The translations under genes and the position numbers were made by a program. DNA of 64,000 nucleotides from Roseovarius nubinhibens ISM (GTDB lineage: Bacteria; Pseudomonadota; Alphaproteobacteria; Rhodobacterales; Rhodobacteraceae): contig NZ_CH724156.1 in NCBI RefSeq assembly GCF_000152625.1, positions 938,966 to 1,002,965 on the forward strand, read 5' to 3'. The notes beneath the pieces are model-generated. The model had not been told where the DNA came from, did not search any database, and saw nothing but the letters and a program-made list of their open reading frames with translations. Positions 8,814-18,432 of the stretch are shown piece after piece (position 1 is the first letter of the stretch; each line of letters begins with the position of its first letter).

Positions 8814-10010
8814 ATGGGGTTTGCACAGGGGCGCAGCTATCTCGCCATTCCAGGGCCATCGGTCGTGCCCGACGCGGTCCAGCGCGCCATGCACCGCGCC
8901 GCCCCCAATATCTATCAGGGCGAGCTCGTGGACATGATGGACGGGCTCACCACCGATCTGCGCCATGTGGCCCAGACCGACGGCTATGTCGCCATCTATA
9001 TCGCCAATGGCCATGGCGCCTGGGAGGCGTCGCTCGCCAACACCATCGCCCCCGGCGACCGGGTGCTGGTGCTCGCCACCGGCCATTTCGGGCTGGGCTG
9101 GGGCCGCCATGCCGAGGCCATGGGCGCCAAGGTCGATCTGCTCGACTTCGGCAACCGCGCCACCATCGACCCCGACCGGATCGAGGCCGCGCTGCGCGCC
9201 GACACGACCCACGAGATCAAGGCCGTGCTCGTCACCCATGTCGACACCTCCAGCACCGTGCGCAATGACATCGCCAGCGTTCGTGCCGCGATGAATGCTG
9301 CCAGTCACCCGGCGCTCCTCATGGTGGATTGCATCGCCTCTCTCGGCTGCGAGCGGTTCGAGATGGACCGCTGGGGCGTCGATGTCATGGTCTCGGCCAG
9401 CCAGAAGGGCCTGATGCTGCCCCCCGGTCTCGGCTTTGTCTGGTTCAACGACCGCGCCGATGCGGTGCAAACCCGGCTCGACCGGGTGAGCCCCTATTGG
9501 TCCTGGACACCCCGCGCCAAGCCCGAGGCCTTCTACCAGTATTTCGGCGGCACCGCGCCCACCCATCACCTCTACGGTCTGCGCGTGGCCCTCGACATGA
9601 TCCGCCAAGAGGGGCTCGACGCGATCTGGCAGCGCCACGCCCGCCTCGCCGGCGCGATCTGGGCCGCCACCGACTGCTGGGCGCGCGACGGCGCGATGCG
9701 GCTCAACATCTCCGATTCCGCGCTGCGCAGCCACGCGGTCACCGCCCTGTCGCTCACCGCCCCCGACGCCAGCCGCCTGCGCGGCTGGACCGAAGAGATG
9801 GCCGGCGTCACGCTGGGCATCGGGCTCGGCATGGCCGAACAGGGCACGCCCGCCGCCGACGGGTTCTTCCGCATCGGGCATATGGGCCACGTCAATGCGC
9901 ATATGGTGCTGGGCGCGCTCGGTGCAATCGAGGCGGGGCTCGCCGCGCTCGACATCCCGCATGGATCGGGCGGCGTCTCGGCGGCGGCCCGGGCGCTGGC
10001 GGCGGATTAA
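8814..10010 (+). CDS. PLP aminotransferase, alanine/serine-glyoxylate type
   Basis: A 398-residue fold-type I PLP enzyme of the alanine-glyoxylate / serine-glyoxylate aminotransferase family. Seen are the PGPSVVPDAV opening, the VDCIASLG segment that contacts PLP, and SASQKGLMLPPG containing the Schiff-base lysine. Such enzymes interconvert glyoxylate and glycine using serine or alanine as donor, which would fit one-carbon metabolism, but the donor is not provable here. The ATG follows AAGGATC. Its end overlaps the convergent HisC-like gene by 4 bp. Confidence 0.88.
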   Translation: MGFAQGRSYLAIPGPSVVPDAVQRAMHRAAPNIYQGELVDMMDGLTTDLRHVAQTDGYVAIYIANGHGAWEASLANTIAPGDRVLVLATGHFGLGWGRHAEAMGAKVDLLDFGNRATIDPDRIEAALRADTTHEIKAVLVTHVDTSSTVRNDIASVRAAMNAASHPALLMVDCIASLGCERFEMDRWGVDVMVSASQKGLMLPPGLGFVWFNDRADAVQTRLDRVSPYWSWTPRAKPEAFYQYFGGTAPTHHLYGLRVALDMIRQEGLDAIWQRHARLAGAIWAATDCWARDGAMRLNISDSALRSHAVTALSLTAPDASRLRGWTEEMAGVTLGIGLGMAEQGTPAADGFFRIGHMGHVNAHMVLGALGAIEAGLAALDIPHGSGGVSAAARALAAD

Positions 10011-11116
10011 CCGCCGCGCGCGCGCCGCAGCGCCTCCGGCAGCGCCTCGGCCAGCCGCGCCAGATCCGCCTCTGTGCCACAGCTGATGCGGATACAGCGA
10101 TCCTGCGGCGCCACGAAAGGCATCCGCACGAACACCCCCTGCGCCACCAACCCGCCCAGAACGGCACGGGCAAAATCGCCATCCGCGCCGCAATCCACCG
10201 TCACGAAATTGGTCGCCGACGGCAGCGGGTCGAGCCCGTTGTCGCGGGCAATCCGCGCAATCGCCTCGCGCGACGCCGCCACCTTGTCACAGATCTCACG
10301 CAGCCAGTCCTGATCCTGCAGCGCCGCCAACGCCCCGGCCTGCGCCACCCGGCCCATACCGAAATGATTGCGGATCTTCTCGAAATTGCGGATCAACCCG
10401 GCCGAGCCGAGCGCATAGCCGATCCGCGCCCCCGCCATGCCATAGGCCTTGGAAAAGGTCCGCATCCGGATGACCCGCTCATCCTCGATCTCGACCGGCG
10501 CGGCGGTGCCCTCGGGCGCAAACTCGATATAGGCCTCGTCGAGCAGCAACAGACAGCCCTCGGGCAGATCCTCGAGCGCCGCCACCACATCCGCCCCGCT
10601 GAGCCAGCTGCCCATCGGATTGTCGGGATTGGCGAAATAGATGAGCTTGGCGCCCCTCTCCCGCGCCAGCGCCATCAGCCCGCGCAGATCCTCGTGATCG
10701 TCGCGATAGGGCAGCTTGTGCAGCACCCCGCCAAACCCGGCCACGTGATAGTTGAACGTGGGATAGGCCCCGTCCGAGGTCACCACCGCATCGCCCGGCT
10801 CGATGAGCAGCCGCACGAGATAGCCCAAGAGCCCGTCAATCCCCTCGCCCACGACGATATTGCCCATCTCGATGCCGAGATGCCCGGCCAGCGCGGCACG
10901 CAGATCATGGCTCGCCGCATCGGCATATTTCCAGATCTCGATCGCCTCCGCCTGCATCGCGGCAATCGCCTTGGGCGACGGGCCAAAGACATTCTCATTC
11001 GCCCCGAGCCGCGCGTCGAAGGGCGCGCCGCGCGTGCGCTCCTGCTCTTCGGGGCCGACAAAGGGCACCGAGGCGGGAAGGGATTGGGCGAGGCGGGTAA
11101 AACGTGCATGTGTCAT
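10007..11116 (-). CDS. HisC-like PLP aminotransferase
   Basis: A 369-residue aminotransferase resembling histidinol-phosphate aminotransferase. It has GANENVFGPSPKA near the N-terminus, FANPDNPMGSW, LLLDEAYIEFA and RTFSKAYGMAGARIGY with the PLP lysine. It could make histidine, or act on aromatic amino acids or other substrates, as many HisC paralogues do. No other his genes are present, so no symbol is given. The ATG at 11116 starts the homologous region. It is divergent from a small Tat-signal peptide gene across 116 bp. Confidence 0.87.
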   Translation of the reverse strand: MTHARFTRLAQSLPASVPFVGPEEQERTRGAPFDARLGANENVFGPSPKAIAAMQAEAIEIWKYADAASHDLRAALAGHLGIEMGNIVVGEGIDGLLGYLVRLLIEPGDAVVTSDGAYPTFNYHVAGFGGVLHKLPYRDDHEDLRGLMALARERGAKLIYFANPDNPMGSWLSGADVVAALEDLPEGCLLLLDEAYIEFAPEGTAAPVEIEDERVIRMRTFSKAYGMAGARIGYALGSAGLIRNFEKIRNHFGMGRVAQAGALAALQDQDWLREICDKVAASREAIARIARDNGLDPLPSATNFVTVDCGADGDFARAVLGGLVAQGVFVRMPFVAPQDRCIRISCGTEADLARLAEALPEALRRARGG

Positions 11117-11232
11117 GGCCCTGAGATAGCGCCATGCGCGCCCCTCCGGCAAGTGCCTCGCGCAGGCCAAGGCTTGAAACAGCCCCCGCCGCCCCATAGC
11201 TCTACTGTGTGATCCCAGGCCGAGGAGACCCG

Positions 11233-11409
11233 ATGCCCAAGCTCACCCGACGCGGCTTTATCGCCGCCACCTGCGCCGCCGGGGCGACCCGCGCCCTGCC
11301 GACCCTCACCACCCGGCTCGCCCCGCATCTGGGCGGCAAACGCATCCTGACGCTGGTCTACGACAAATCCCTGGGCGCGATGCGCGCGGTCGAGCGGCTC
11401 GTGCCCTGA
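11233..11409 (+). CDS. Small Tat-signal protein, function unknown
   Basis: A 58-residue product preceded by GAGGAG. It opens with a twin-arginine motif (LTRRGFIAATC) and an Ala-rich hydrophobic stretch, then a short mature part ending in LVYDKSLGAMRAVERLVP. The whole mature segment is only about 30 residues, so the protein may stay as a membrane-anchored micropeptide or be a co-export partner. Strand and spacing suggest an independent promoter shared divergently with the HisC-like gene. I recognise no functional domain. A strong ribosome site and coherent Tat motif argue that it is real. Confidence 0.6.
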   Translation: MPKLTRRGFIAATCAAGATRALPTLTTRLAPHLGGKRILTLVYDKSLGAMRAVERLVP

Positions 11410-11565
11410 ACACCACAGGCGATGTTGGCCCGCGGATTTCCACCTATGCGGGAAATTATTTGTGACAAAAACCCCATCCTTGGGCCTTTCCGTTAGGCCG
11501 AGGGCTTGAAACCTGCGCCGGTTCTCTGGCAACTGGCTAGGGAATTATCGGGGGATATGTTCGGA

Positions 11566-12906
11566 ATGAGATTCGTAGTGTTGGTAGCTTTGACCTTGAT
11601 GGTCAGCGGATGTGGTGTTGCCTATATTAGCCCAAAGGTGCCGGCAAATTCGCCAAATGTAGATGTCGTCCGGCTCGACGCTGCCACCGTCGCCAGTGCC
11701 AACCGCTCCACCTACACCCCGAAAACGCTGCCCGCCGCCTTCTTTCAGACCGCTGGCACCGATGCCGGCATCTATGGCGTCGGCAGCTCGCCGGAACCCG
11801 TCGTCGACCGGCAGATCAAACCCACCGCCCTGCCCATGCGCACCCCGCCAAGCGCCCCTGTCGTGCCCTACCGGGTCGGTGTCGGCGATGTCCTGTTGCT
11901 GAGCTCGCCGGACGCGGGCAACACGGTCGAGGAACTGTCGGGGCTTCTCGCCGCCCAGAACCGCCGCCAAGGCTATACCGTCCAGGATGACGGCGCCATC
12001 GCCGTGCCCGACGTGGGCCGTATCAAGGTCGCGGGCCTGACCCTCGAAGAAGCCGAAGCGCAGGTCTTCCAACGCCTGATCTCGAGCCAGATGGACCCGT
12101 CCTTCTCGCTCGAAGTGTCCGAGTTCAACTCGAAACGCGTCTCTGTCGGCGGCGCAGTGTCCAAACCCGCCGTGGTCCCGATCACCCTCGTCTCGCTCAC
12201 CCTCGAAGAGGCGCTGGCGGCGGCGGGCGGCATCTCGACCCGCGACGAGGATTACACGCTCATCCGCCTCTACCGCGATGGCGAGCTCTACGAAGTGCCG
12301 CTGACCGAATATCTCAAACGCCCCGGGGTGCAGAAAACCCGGCTCGCGGCGGGCGATTCGATCTTTGTCGACACCACGTTCGAGCTCGAAGACGCGCAGG
12401 CCTTCTTCACCGAACAGATCGCCCTCGCCACCTATAAACAGGACGCCCAGATTCACGCGCTCAACCAGATGAACAGCGCCATGAACCTGCGCCGCAGCGC
12501 CCTCGAAGAGGCCCGCAGCAACTTCCTGTCGCGGCTCGAACTGGACTCGGTGGATCGCGATTTCGTCTATCTCACCGGCGAGGTCAAAACCCCGAGCCGC
12601 TTCCCGCTGCCCTTTGGCAAGACCGCCTCGCTCGCCGATGCGCTCTTTGAAAACGGCGGCTCGCAGAACATGACGGCCAACCCGGCCCGCGTCTATGTGC
12701 TGCGCGGCCAACCCGGCAGCGACCGGATCACCGCCTATAATCTGAACTACCGCGACGCCACCAATCTGGTCCTCGCCACCAAGTTCCAGATGCGCCCCAA
12801 TGACGTGGTCTTCCTCTCGGAACAGCCGATCACCAAATGGAACCGCGTCGTGCAACAGCTCGTCCCGAGCCTCCTGACCAGCAGCGCCACCCTGGCCGCC
12901 AACTAG
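11566..12906 (+). CDS. Polysaccharide export outer-membrane lipoprotein, Wza/CtrA-like
   Basis: A 446-residue lipoprotein: short basic start, hydrophobic helix and lipobox ending VSGC at about residue 16, then the poly-export domain (YRVGVGDVLLL near residue 120) and two SLBB-like repeats (VSVGGAVSKPAVVPI; VYLTGEVKTPSRFPL). Such proteins form the outer-membrane channel for capsule or exopolysaccharide. The ATG at 11566 is preferred because GGGGA is 10 nt upstream; an ATG at 11557 would sit almost on it. No other capsule genes are in the window, so the partner exporter is elsewhere. A strong terminator follows. Confidence 0.9.
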   Translation: MRFVVLVALTLMVSGCGVAYISPKVPANSPNVDVVRLDAATVASANRSTYTPKTLPAAFFQTAGTDAGIYGVGSSPEPVVDRQIKPTALPMRTPPSAPVVPYRVGVGDVLLLSSPDAGNTVEELSGLLAAQNRRQGYTVQDDGAIAVPDVGRIKVAGLTLEEAEAQVFQRLISSQMDPSFSLEVSEFNSKRVSVGGAVSKPAVVPITLVSLTLEEALAAAGGISTRDEDYTLIRLYRDGELYEVPLTEYLKRPGVQKTRLAAGDSIFVDTTFELEDAQAFFTEQIALATYKQDAQIHALNQMNSAMNLRRSALEEARSNFLSRLELDSVDRDFVYLTGEVKTPSRFPLPFGKTASLADALFENGGSQNMTANPARVYVLRGQPGSDRITAYNLNYRDATNLVLATKFQMRPNDVVFLSEQPITKWNRVVQQLVPSLLTSSATLAAN

Positions 12907-12931
12907 GCCAGCTGAGGACATCCAAACAGCA

Positions 12932-12961
12932 AAAAACCCCGGCCACCGCGCCGGGGTTTTT
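12932..12961 (+). terminator. Rho-independent terminator after export lipoprotein gene
   Basis: AAAAACCCCGGC and the complementary GCCGGGGTTTTT with a 6-nt loop, ending in five T. Both arms carry A/T tracts, so it could act in both directions. It marks the boundary to the AT-richer island. Confidence 0.93.
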
Positions 12962-13293
12962 CATGTGTCGCAACCGTTTTTCGCACCGCCGTGTCACCGA
13001 CGGAGTTGCACGCCGATCCATCACTGATGGCTTCGTCACAACTAAAACTAAATCGGAGAGTTGCGCCGCTTGAACCGCCGAGTTATCGGCCACTGCCGCC
13101 TTTCGGGTTGAGGATTGAGATGATTTTCATTTGCCCGCTCTTCCAACACTTGATCAGGTTGTGATGTTAACATGTCAAGATGTCGCCAGAGTCGCCGTGC
13201 TTGGTCAACGAAATTAGATCATTACTCATGATGACAAAAACGACCATTTGTGCTTCTGTCTGAAGCAGATCTCTTTGCTCTGGACATGGCGCG
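12962..13293. other. Gene-free left edge of AT-richer island
   Basis: About 330 bp without a convincing coding frame. Base composition falls from the chromosomal norm to clearly AT-richer DNA toward its right end. No tRNA, integrase, insertion-sequence end or obvious target duplication is seen. It probably carries the promoter for the coupled genes that follow. Confidence 0.45.
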
Positions 13294-13641
13294 TTGAAAA
13301 AAAGAATATTGACAATACTAGTTGTCGTGATCGTCGCCTTGGCTTCAAGTTTTACTTTGGGTTCCTATTTAGAAACCACAACAAAAAATGACCTTGCTTT
13401 CCTTCATACAAATTGCCCTGCAATTAGCGCTATAGAATATGATGATCTGGGCGACCATATCACTGCTGATAGGAGTATAGATGGTACATTATACATCTTC
13501 AACCAAATCAGAGGTAAGAACTCCCCGGATGACTTTGAAGCAGGATTCAGAAGTATTGCATCAGAGGTATTGTGCTTACCCGGTCTCGGTTGCGCAATAC
13601 CGCCACACATCTCTAATGAATGCGGAGGCAGAATTCAATGA
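13294..13641 (+). CDS. Small membrane-anchored or secreted protein, unknown
   Basis: A 115-residue product starting with TTG (no ATG in frame) followed by KKR and a hydrophobic helix (residues about 5-24), so it is exported or anchored. The mature part has four cysteines (HTNCPA, LCLPGLGCAI, NECGG), which could form two disulfides outside the cytoplasm. Codon use is AT-rich, unlike the flanking chromosome. Its stop overlaps the next start as ATGA, showing translational coupling to the Hint protein. No family is recognised. It might be a partner, inhibitor or cofactor of the Hint protein, which is inference. Confidence 0.6.
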   Translation: MKKRILTILVVVIVALASSFTLGSYLETTTKNDLAFLHTNCPAISAIEYDDLGDHITADRSIDGTLYIFNQIRGKNSPDDFEAGFRSIASEVLCLPGLGCAIPPHISNECGGRIQ

Positions 13642-15314
13642 GTGACCATGATCGCCGACAAGCAATTTATGATTTCGTTGTTGAGCAATATCAAAACATC
13701 CCAAGTGGTGGAACCAACCACCTTCGAGTAGCGGTTAATGCAACGCAACTAGCGATTAACCTATATGACACTGAATTCCCCCCTACCTATTATGACTCCC
13801 CGAATGGGGAACCTCTCGTTCTCTACCCTTACAACCGGGCTGAGATGATTATTGAAGACCTCAAAGAAGTTTTTGTAGGTGAGAGCATCCATGGTCGTTG
13901 GCGAGGGACAGGTGACTTTTTTTACGGAAACGTCATTGATATCGACGGTAGAAGAATAAATGAAGGATCAGGGTTTAGGGATGAATTTCAAGATAATACC
14001 GACCAAATAAACCATACTTTTGGTGGCATTTGGGGATCTTTTCATTACGGCATTGTGCCCGAGACAATCACAAATCTACGCGAGAACGGCGAAGAAGATT
14101 TGTTGATTAACTATGTCACATTTCCTATTGGCAATCTATTGAACAACGAGAATATTGGTTACCTGCCGCAACTTCTCGCCACAGGTCTTTCAAACGATGA
14201 AGACTATAGCTTTTACACACGTGAAGAATTTGCGGAGTTCCTGTCTGAATCAATCAAATCTGGCCTAAACAACGGTTCGCTCTCCGCCGAAGACGCTGTT
14301 TCATTGTTCCGGCATGCCCAAGATACAGGCGACTCGACTCTCTTACGGGCATATACGACCGCTCTTTCCGAGAGTGATCAAAGCTGCTTCGGCCCTGAAG
14401 TCCCCATCGACATGTGGCCGCTTGATCCTGATCTCAATCCCGGACCGGATGGCATTTATGATCAGGACGCGGTGCGCGCAAAGGTCTGGAAGAAGCCTAT
14501 TGAGTTGATCCAGGTGGGTGACCTCGTCGTGTCGTTTGACGACGACGGCAATCTGGTGCCTGGTCCTGTCACTAGGACGTTCCAGAACAACGCCAAAATC
14601 CTGCTGAACTTCCACGGCACCCGCGTGACGCCTGGCCACGTCTACTACCGCCCGGACAGCAAGAAGTCCTACAAGTACGAGACCCTGATCGACGTGCTGC
14701 GCGACGATGGTGTGATCCAGAAACAGGACGGCACGCTGATCCGCGCGGCCACCAATGTCCCCGTGGACAGCCCGCGTGACGGCTTCGTCCGCGCAATCGC
14801 CGGAAGGCACAAAGCAGACGGCGCATTCGAGCAAACCGACGAAGGCCGCATCCGCCTCGGCACGCGTTTTCTCATCGGTACGGGCGAAGAATGCAAATCC
14901 GTCTCTGTGGCAGACTTGATCGAATGCAACCGCGGTGTCGTCGGCGATGACGAGTTGATCCATGTCGGCGATAGTCCTGGCGTCCCGTTCACCTGGGACT
15001 TTGGTGACACGCTGCCCAAGCCGGAAGACTTTGTGCTGGCCTGCTCTGGCACCACGCTCGAAGACATCTACAAAGCCGCTGAATGGGAAAGCCAAGGCCC
15101 ACGCCTGCCTGCTCCCATGGTGCTCGACCGCGGCCCCGTGCAACCGCTCAAGGACGTGGCACTATCAGAGATGCCACGCAATGAGCCACTGAACGTGACC
15201 CATGCACCGATGGCCGCGACCAAGCCGCAGCGGACGCTGAACCGCGAACAGCGCAAGGCGATGGAGGCCCAGCAACGCAAAGCGGCCAAAACCCGTAAGC
15301 GGCTGGTAGGTTAG
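13638..15314 (+). CDS. Hint (Hedgehog/intein) domain protein with unknown N-terminal domain
   Basis: A 558-residue protein. Residues 1 to about 248 are an unrecognised, AT-rich-coded region (with HTFGGIWGSFHYG near 126-138). From Cys250 (SCFGPEVPI) a Hint-type module begins: KKPIELIQVGDLVVSF at about 285-300, then NFHGTRVTPGHVYYRP at about 324-339 with the Thr-x-x-His of block B. Hint domains self-cleave peptide bonds and often release C-terminal toxins in polymorphic toxin proteins. No terminal His-Asn splice site or recognised toxin follows; the tail is basic and Lys/Arg/Ala-rich. The ATG has GGAGG upstream and overlaps the previous stop. Base composition changes sharply near the module boundary, suggesting a chimera. 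Function is not established. Confidence 0.75.
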   Translation: MSDHDRRQAIYDFVVEQYQNIPSGGTNHLRVAVNATQLAINLYDTEFPPTYYDSPNGEPLVLYPYNRAEMIIEDLKEVFVGESIHGRWRGTGDFFYGNVIDIDGRRINEGSGFRDEFQDNTDQINHTFGGIWGSFHYGIVPETITNLRENGEEDLLINYVTFPIGNLLNNENIGYLPQLLATGLSNDEDYSFYTREEFAEFLSESIKSGLNNGSLSAEDAVSLFRHAQDTGDSTLLRAYTTALSESDQSCFGPEVPIDMWPLDPDLNPGPDGIYDQDAVRAKVWKKPIELIQVGDLVVSFDDDGNLVPGPVTRTFQNNAKILLNFHGTRVTPGHVYYRPDSKKSYKYETLIDVLRDDGVIQKQDGTLIRAATNVPVDSPRDGFVRAIAGRHKADGAFEQTDEGRIRLGTRFLIGTGEECKSVSVADLIECNRGVVGDDELIHVGDSPGVPFTWDFGDTLPKPEDFVLACSGTTLEDIYKAAEWESQGPRLPAPMVLDRGPVQPLKDVALSEMPRNEPLNVTHAPMAATKPQRTLNREQRKAMEAQQRKAAKTRKRLVG

Positions 15315-15318
15315 GCCA

Positions 15319-15552
15319 TTGAGCGACGATGACCCCAAGAAGGTGACGGAAGTGTTCAGCACCTCTGCCACCCTTGAAATTATAGAAGAGCTGCAACGCA
15401 AATACGGACCAGACCCGACGTTTATGTTACAGCGCGCGCACCGCCCCTTCCATGACCCCTACAAGGTCTATCGCATCGAGCTGGCAGACCCGACCTTGCG
15501 GATTGCATCCCCATCAAGCCCACGCCAGATCGACCGGAACAAGCTGCACTGA
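15319..15552 (+). CDS. Small protein following the Hint gene, unknown
   Basis: A 77-residue acidic-start protein (MSDDDPKK) beginning with TTG four bases after the Hint stop, so it would depend on coupled translation. It has an amphipathic segment (LEIIEELQRKYG) and no signal peptide or membrane helix. Its composition matches the GC-richer 3' part of the Hint gene. In polymorphic toxin loci a small gene directly after the toxin is often the immunity gene. That reading is possible but unsupported by any recognised domain. Confidence 0.5.
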   Translation: MSDDDPKKVTEVFSTSATLEIIEELQRKYGPDPTFMLQRAHRPFHDPYKVYRIELADPTLRIASPSSPRQIDRNKLH

Positions 15553-15555
15553 GCG

Positions 15556-15880
15556 AGAACATCCTCGGCTGGTCCCGCGCTCCTTGCAGCACACGCACGA
15601 GAAGATCAGATAGCGGCCATGAGGAGCGTGGCGGAGACCGGGGTGCAGATCATCCCGTTTCTGGAAGCTGCCGGGGCGCTCGCCGATTTTCTGCGATCTT
15701 CGCCTCGATCTCGGCCACGTAGAACAAAGCACGGGGCGGGTTGTCGAGCGCGATGAAGCCGATAAGGCGAAGCGGGCACGTAGCTCGGCAAAGACTTCAT
15801 CGGCTAGAACACCTGGGCCGCTGTCCAGACTGGCCTTGATAGCGTCCCGCGACGTCTCCAGCTCACGGCGTTCGAAATAC
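15556..15880 (-). pseudogene. ParD/ParE-type toxin-antitoxin remnant
   Basis: Reading the minus strand downstream of folE2 gives a decayed type II module spread over three frames. First comes an antitoxin C-terminus (SLDSGPGVLADEVFAELRAR, about 15780-15870). It continues into a ParE-like segment IGFIALDNPPRALFYVAEIE (about 15705-15770). After a frameshift follows IGERPGSFQKRDDLHPGLR and HGRYLIF (about 15610-15690), and after another RVLQGARDQPRMFS (about 15556-15600). These match the order of segments in ParE/RelE toxins. The antitoxin N-terminus is missing. The remnant is therefore non-functional and marks past mobility at the island edge. Confidence 0.75.
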
Positions 15881-15886
15881 CGACGT

Positions 15887-16987
<1,101 letters not shown>

Positions 16988-17138
16988 GGGCCTATCTCCC
17001 AATGCAAGAAACCCGATCTACATAAGGTGTCGGTCGGCAAAAAGCTAACGATGAATCGACAATAGCCCCTCCGAACACGTCACATCCCGGCCCCTGCCGG
17101 ACCCGCAAGCCCCCCGCCGACCCCATGAAGCGGCCCCC

Positions 17139-17193
17139 AAATTATATCCAATTTCGGAATTCTAAATAGGTATTCACCTAGTTTATATAATTT
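17139..17193 (+). promoter_or_regulatory. Nested inverted repeats upstream of crotonase gene
   Basis: In an AT-rich patch between folE2 and the divergent crotonase gene, an outer pair AAATTATA (17139-17146) and TATAATTT (17186-17193) flanks a perfect inner palindrome TAGGT-ATTC-ACCTA (17167-17180). The rest of the 304-bp gap shows nothing further. The patch lies about 100 bp before the crotonase start and could be a promoter and operator for either gene. This is based only on symmetry and base composition. Confidence 0.45.
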
Positions 17194-17291
17194 CCCTACC
17201 GAATAACCTCCCTCGTCAGGCGGCCCATACCCCCGCCCAAACCCAACCGTGCAGCGCCTTGCCCGGCGGTTTCCCCATCGGAGGACAGACC

Positions 17292-18137
17292 ATGAAATAC
17301 GAGAATTTCCAAACCTTCACCGTCGACGTGACAGAGGCCATCGCCACCGTCACCTTCGATTTCGGGTCGGTCAATGTGCAGGGCCAGGAGATGCTGGCGG
17401 ATCTCAACAGCCTCGCCATGCGGCTCGAACGGGACCGCGCGGTCAAGGTGGTGGTGTTTCAATCGGCAAACCCCGAAATCTGGGTCTGCCATTACGACAC
17501 CGAACTTCTCAAGGACATGTCGCAAGAGCCGGTCTCGCGCGACGAGGCGGAATTGCTCGACCTGCAGGCCGTCTGCGAACGGATCAGCAAGGTCCCCCAG
17601 GCCACCATCGCCAAGCTCGAAGGCTTTGCCCGGGGCGGCGGCCATGAACTGGCGCTCGCCCTCGACATGCGCTTTGCCGCGCGTGGCAAGTTCAAGTTCA
17701 TGCAGATGGAAGTGGGCATGGGCATCCTGCCCTGCGGCGGCGGCGCCTCCCGCATGGCCCGTCAAACCGGGCTCGGCAAGGCGATGGAAATCATCCTGAG
17801 CGCACAGGATTACGACGCCGATGATGCGGAACGGCTCGGCACGATCAACAAGGCCTTGGACCCCGACGAGATCGGCCCCTATGTCGATGCCCTGGCGCAT
17901 CGCATCGCCCAATTCCCCGCCGCCTCCATCAACGCCTGCAAACAGATGGTCTACGAATCCATCGACACCCCGATCGCCGAGGCGCTGAAGGCCGAGGCCT
18001 ATTGGCTCTACCAGGCGACGAGCAAAACCCCCGCGATCAAACGGTTCACCATCGCCGACGACCAAGGCCTCGAACATGACATCGAAAATCAGCGCAACTG
18101 GGGCGATCTCGTCATGAAGGTGCAAGACATCACCTGA
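17292..18137 (+). CDS. Enoyl-CoA hydratase/isomerase (crotonase) family protein
   Basis: A 281-residue protein with the crotonase fold: FQSANPEIWVCHYD corresponds to the first oxyanion segment, KLEGFARGGGHELALALDMRFAA to the second, and MEVGMGILPCGGG to the substrate-pocket segment. Members hydrate, isomerise or hydrolyse acyl-CoA esters or related substrates. The catalytic glutamates of classical hydratases are not clearly both present, so the reaction is open. The ATG follows GAGGACAG. It is a single gene with an AT-rich upstream region containing nested palindromes. Confidence 0.82.
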   Translation: MKYENFQTFTVDVTEAIATVTFDFGSVNVQGQEMLADLNSLAMRLERDRAVKVVVFQSANPEIWVCHYDTELLKDMSQEPVSRDEAELLDLQAVCERISKVPQATIAKLEGFARGGGHELALALDMRFAARGKFKFMQMEVGMGILPCGGGASRMARQTGLGKAMEIILSAQDYDADDAERLGTINKALDPDEIGPYVDALAHRIAQFPAASINACKQMVYESIDTPIAEALKAEAYWLYQATSKTPAIKRFTIADDQGLEHDIENQRNWGDLVMKVQDIT

Positions 18138-18157
18138 CCGGGTGCTCGCCGAAACAG

Positions 18158-18185
18158 GAGGCCGCACGCGCGAGACTGCGGCCTC
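18158..18185 (+). terminator. Hairpin after crotonase gene
   Basis: GAGGCCGCA and TGCGGCCTC form a 9-bp stem with a 10-nt loop 20 bp after the stop codon. It lacks a T-run; termination is inferred from position. Confidence 0.4.
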
Positions 18186-18374
18186 TCCCCTGCTAGGCCT
18201 CTGCCCGGAAAGGCCGCGCCGCATCCCCGGGGTCCGCCTCAATTTGAACGGTGTTTTAGGGACTTAGCCTTTGCCAGCCGCCCCCCTTCCGCGCTATCCT
18301 CATCCTATTCGGACCAGGATGGCCGAACCTTCAAAGGCATTGTTTACGCGCGTGGGAGACGGGTGCGCGTGGGG

Positions 18375-18413
18375 CAGCGGAGGGTTCAGCGATCGGCGCC
18401 GAACCCTCCGCTG
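18375..18413. repeat. Long perfect inverted repeat between convergent genes
   Basis: A 13-bp perfect inverted repeat (CAGCGGAGGGTTC and its complement) with a 13-nt loop lies in the 333-bp gap between the crotonase gene and the convergent DUF1761 gene. It resembles a REP-type palindrome or a bidirectional terminator without a T-tract. Confidence 0.55.
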
Positions 18414-18432
18414 ACATGTCTGAACCCCGGCT

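Noticed and set aside
12962..13293. Integrase attachment site or insertion-sequence end at the island border
   Set aside because: No direct repeat of the other border, no terminal inverted repeats and no tRNA were found by eye.
14385..15314. True protein-splicing intein in the Hint protein
   Set aside because: No C-terminal His-Asn with following Cys/Ser/Thr and no interrupted host protein are seen; only the N-terminal Hint blocks are evident.
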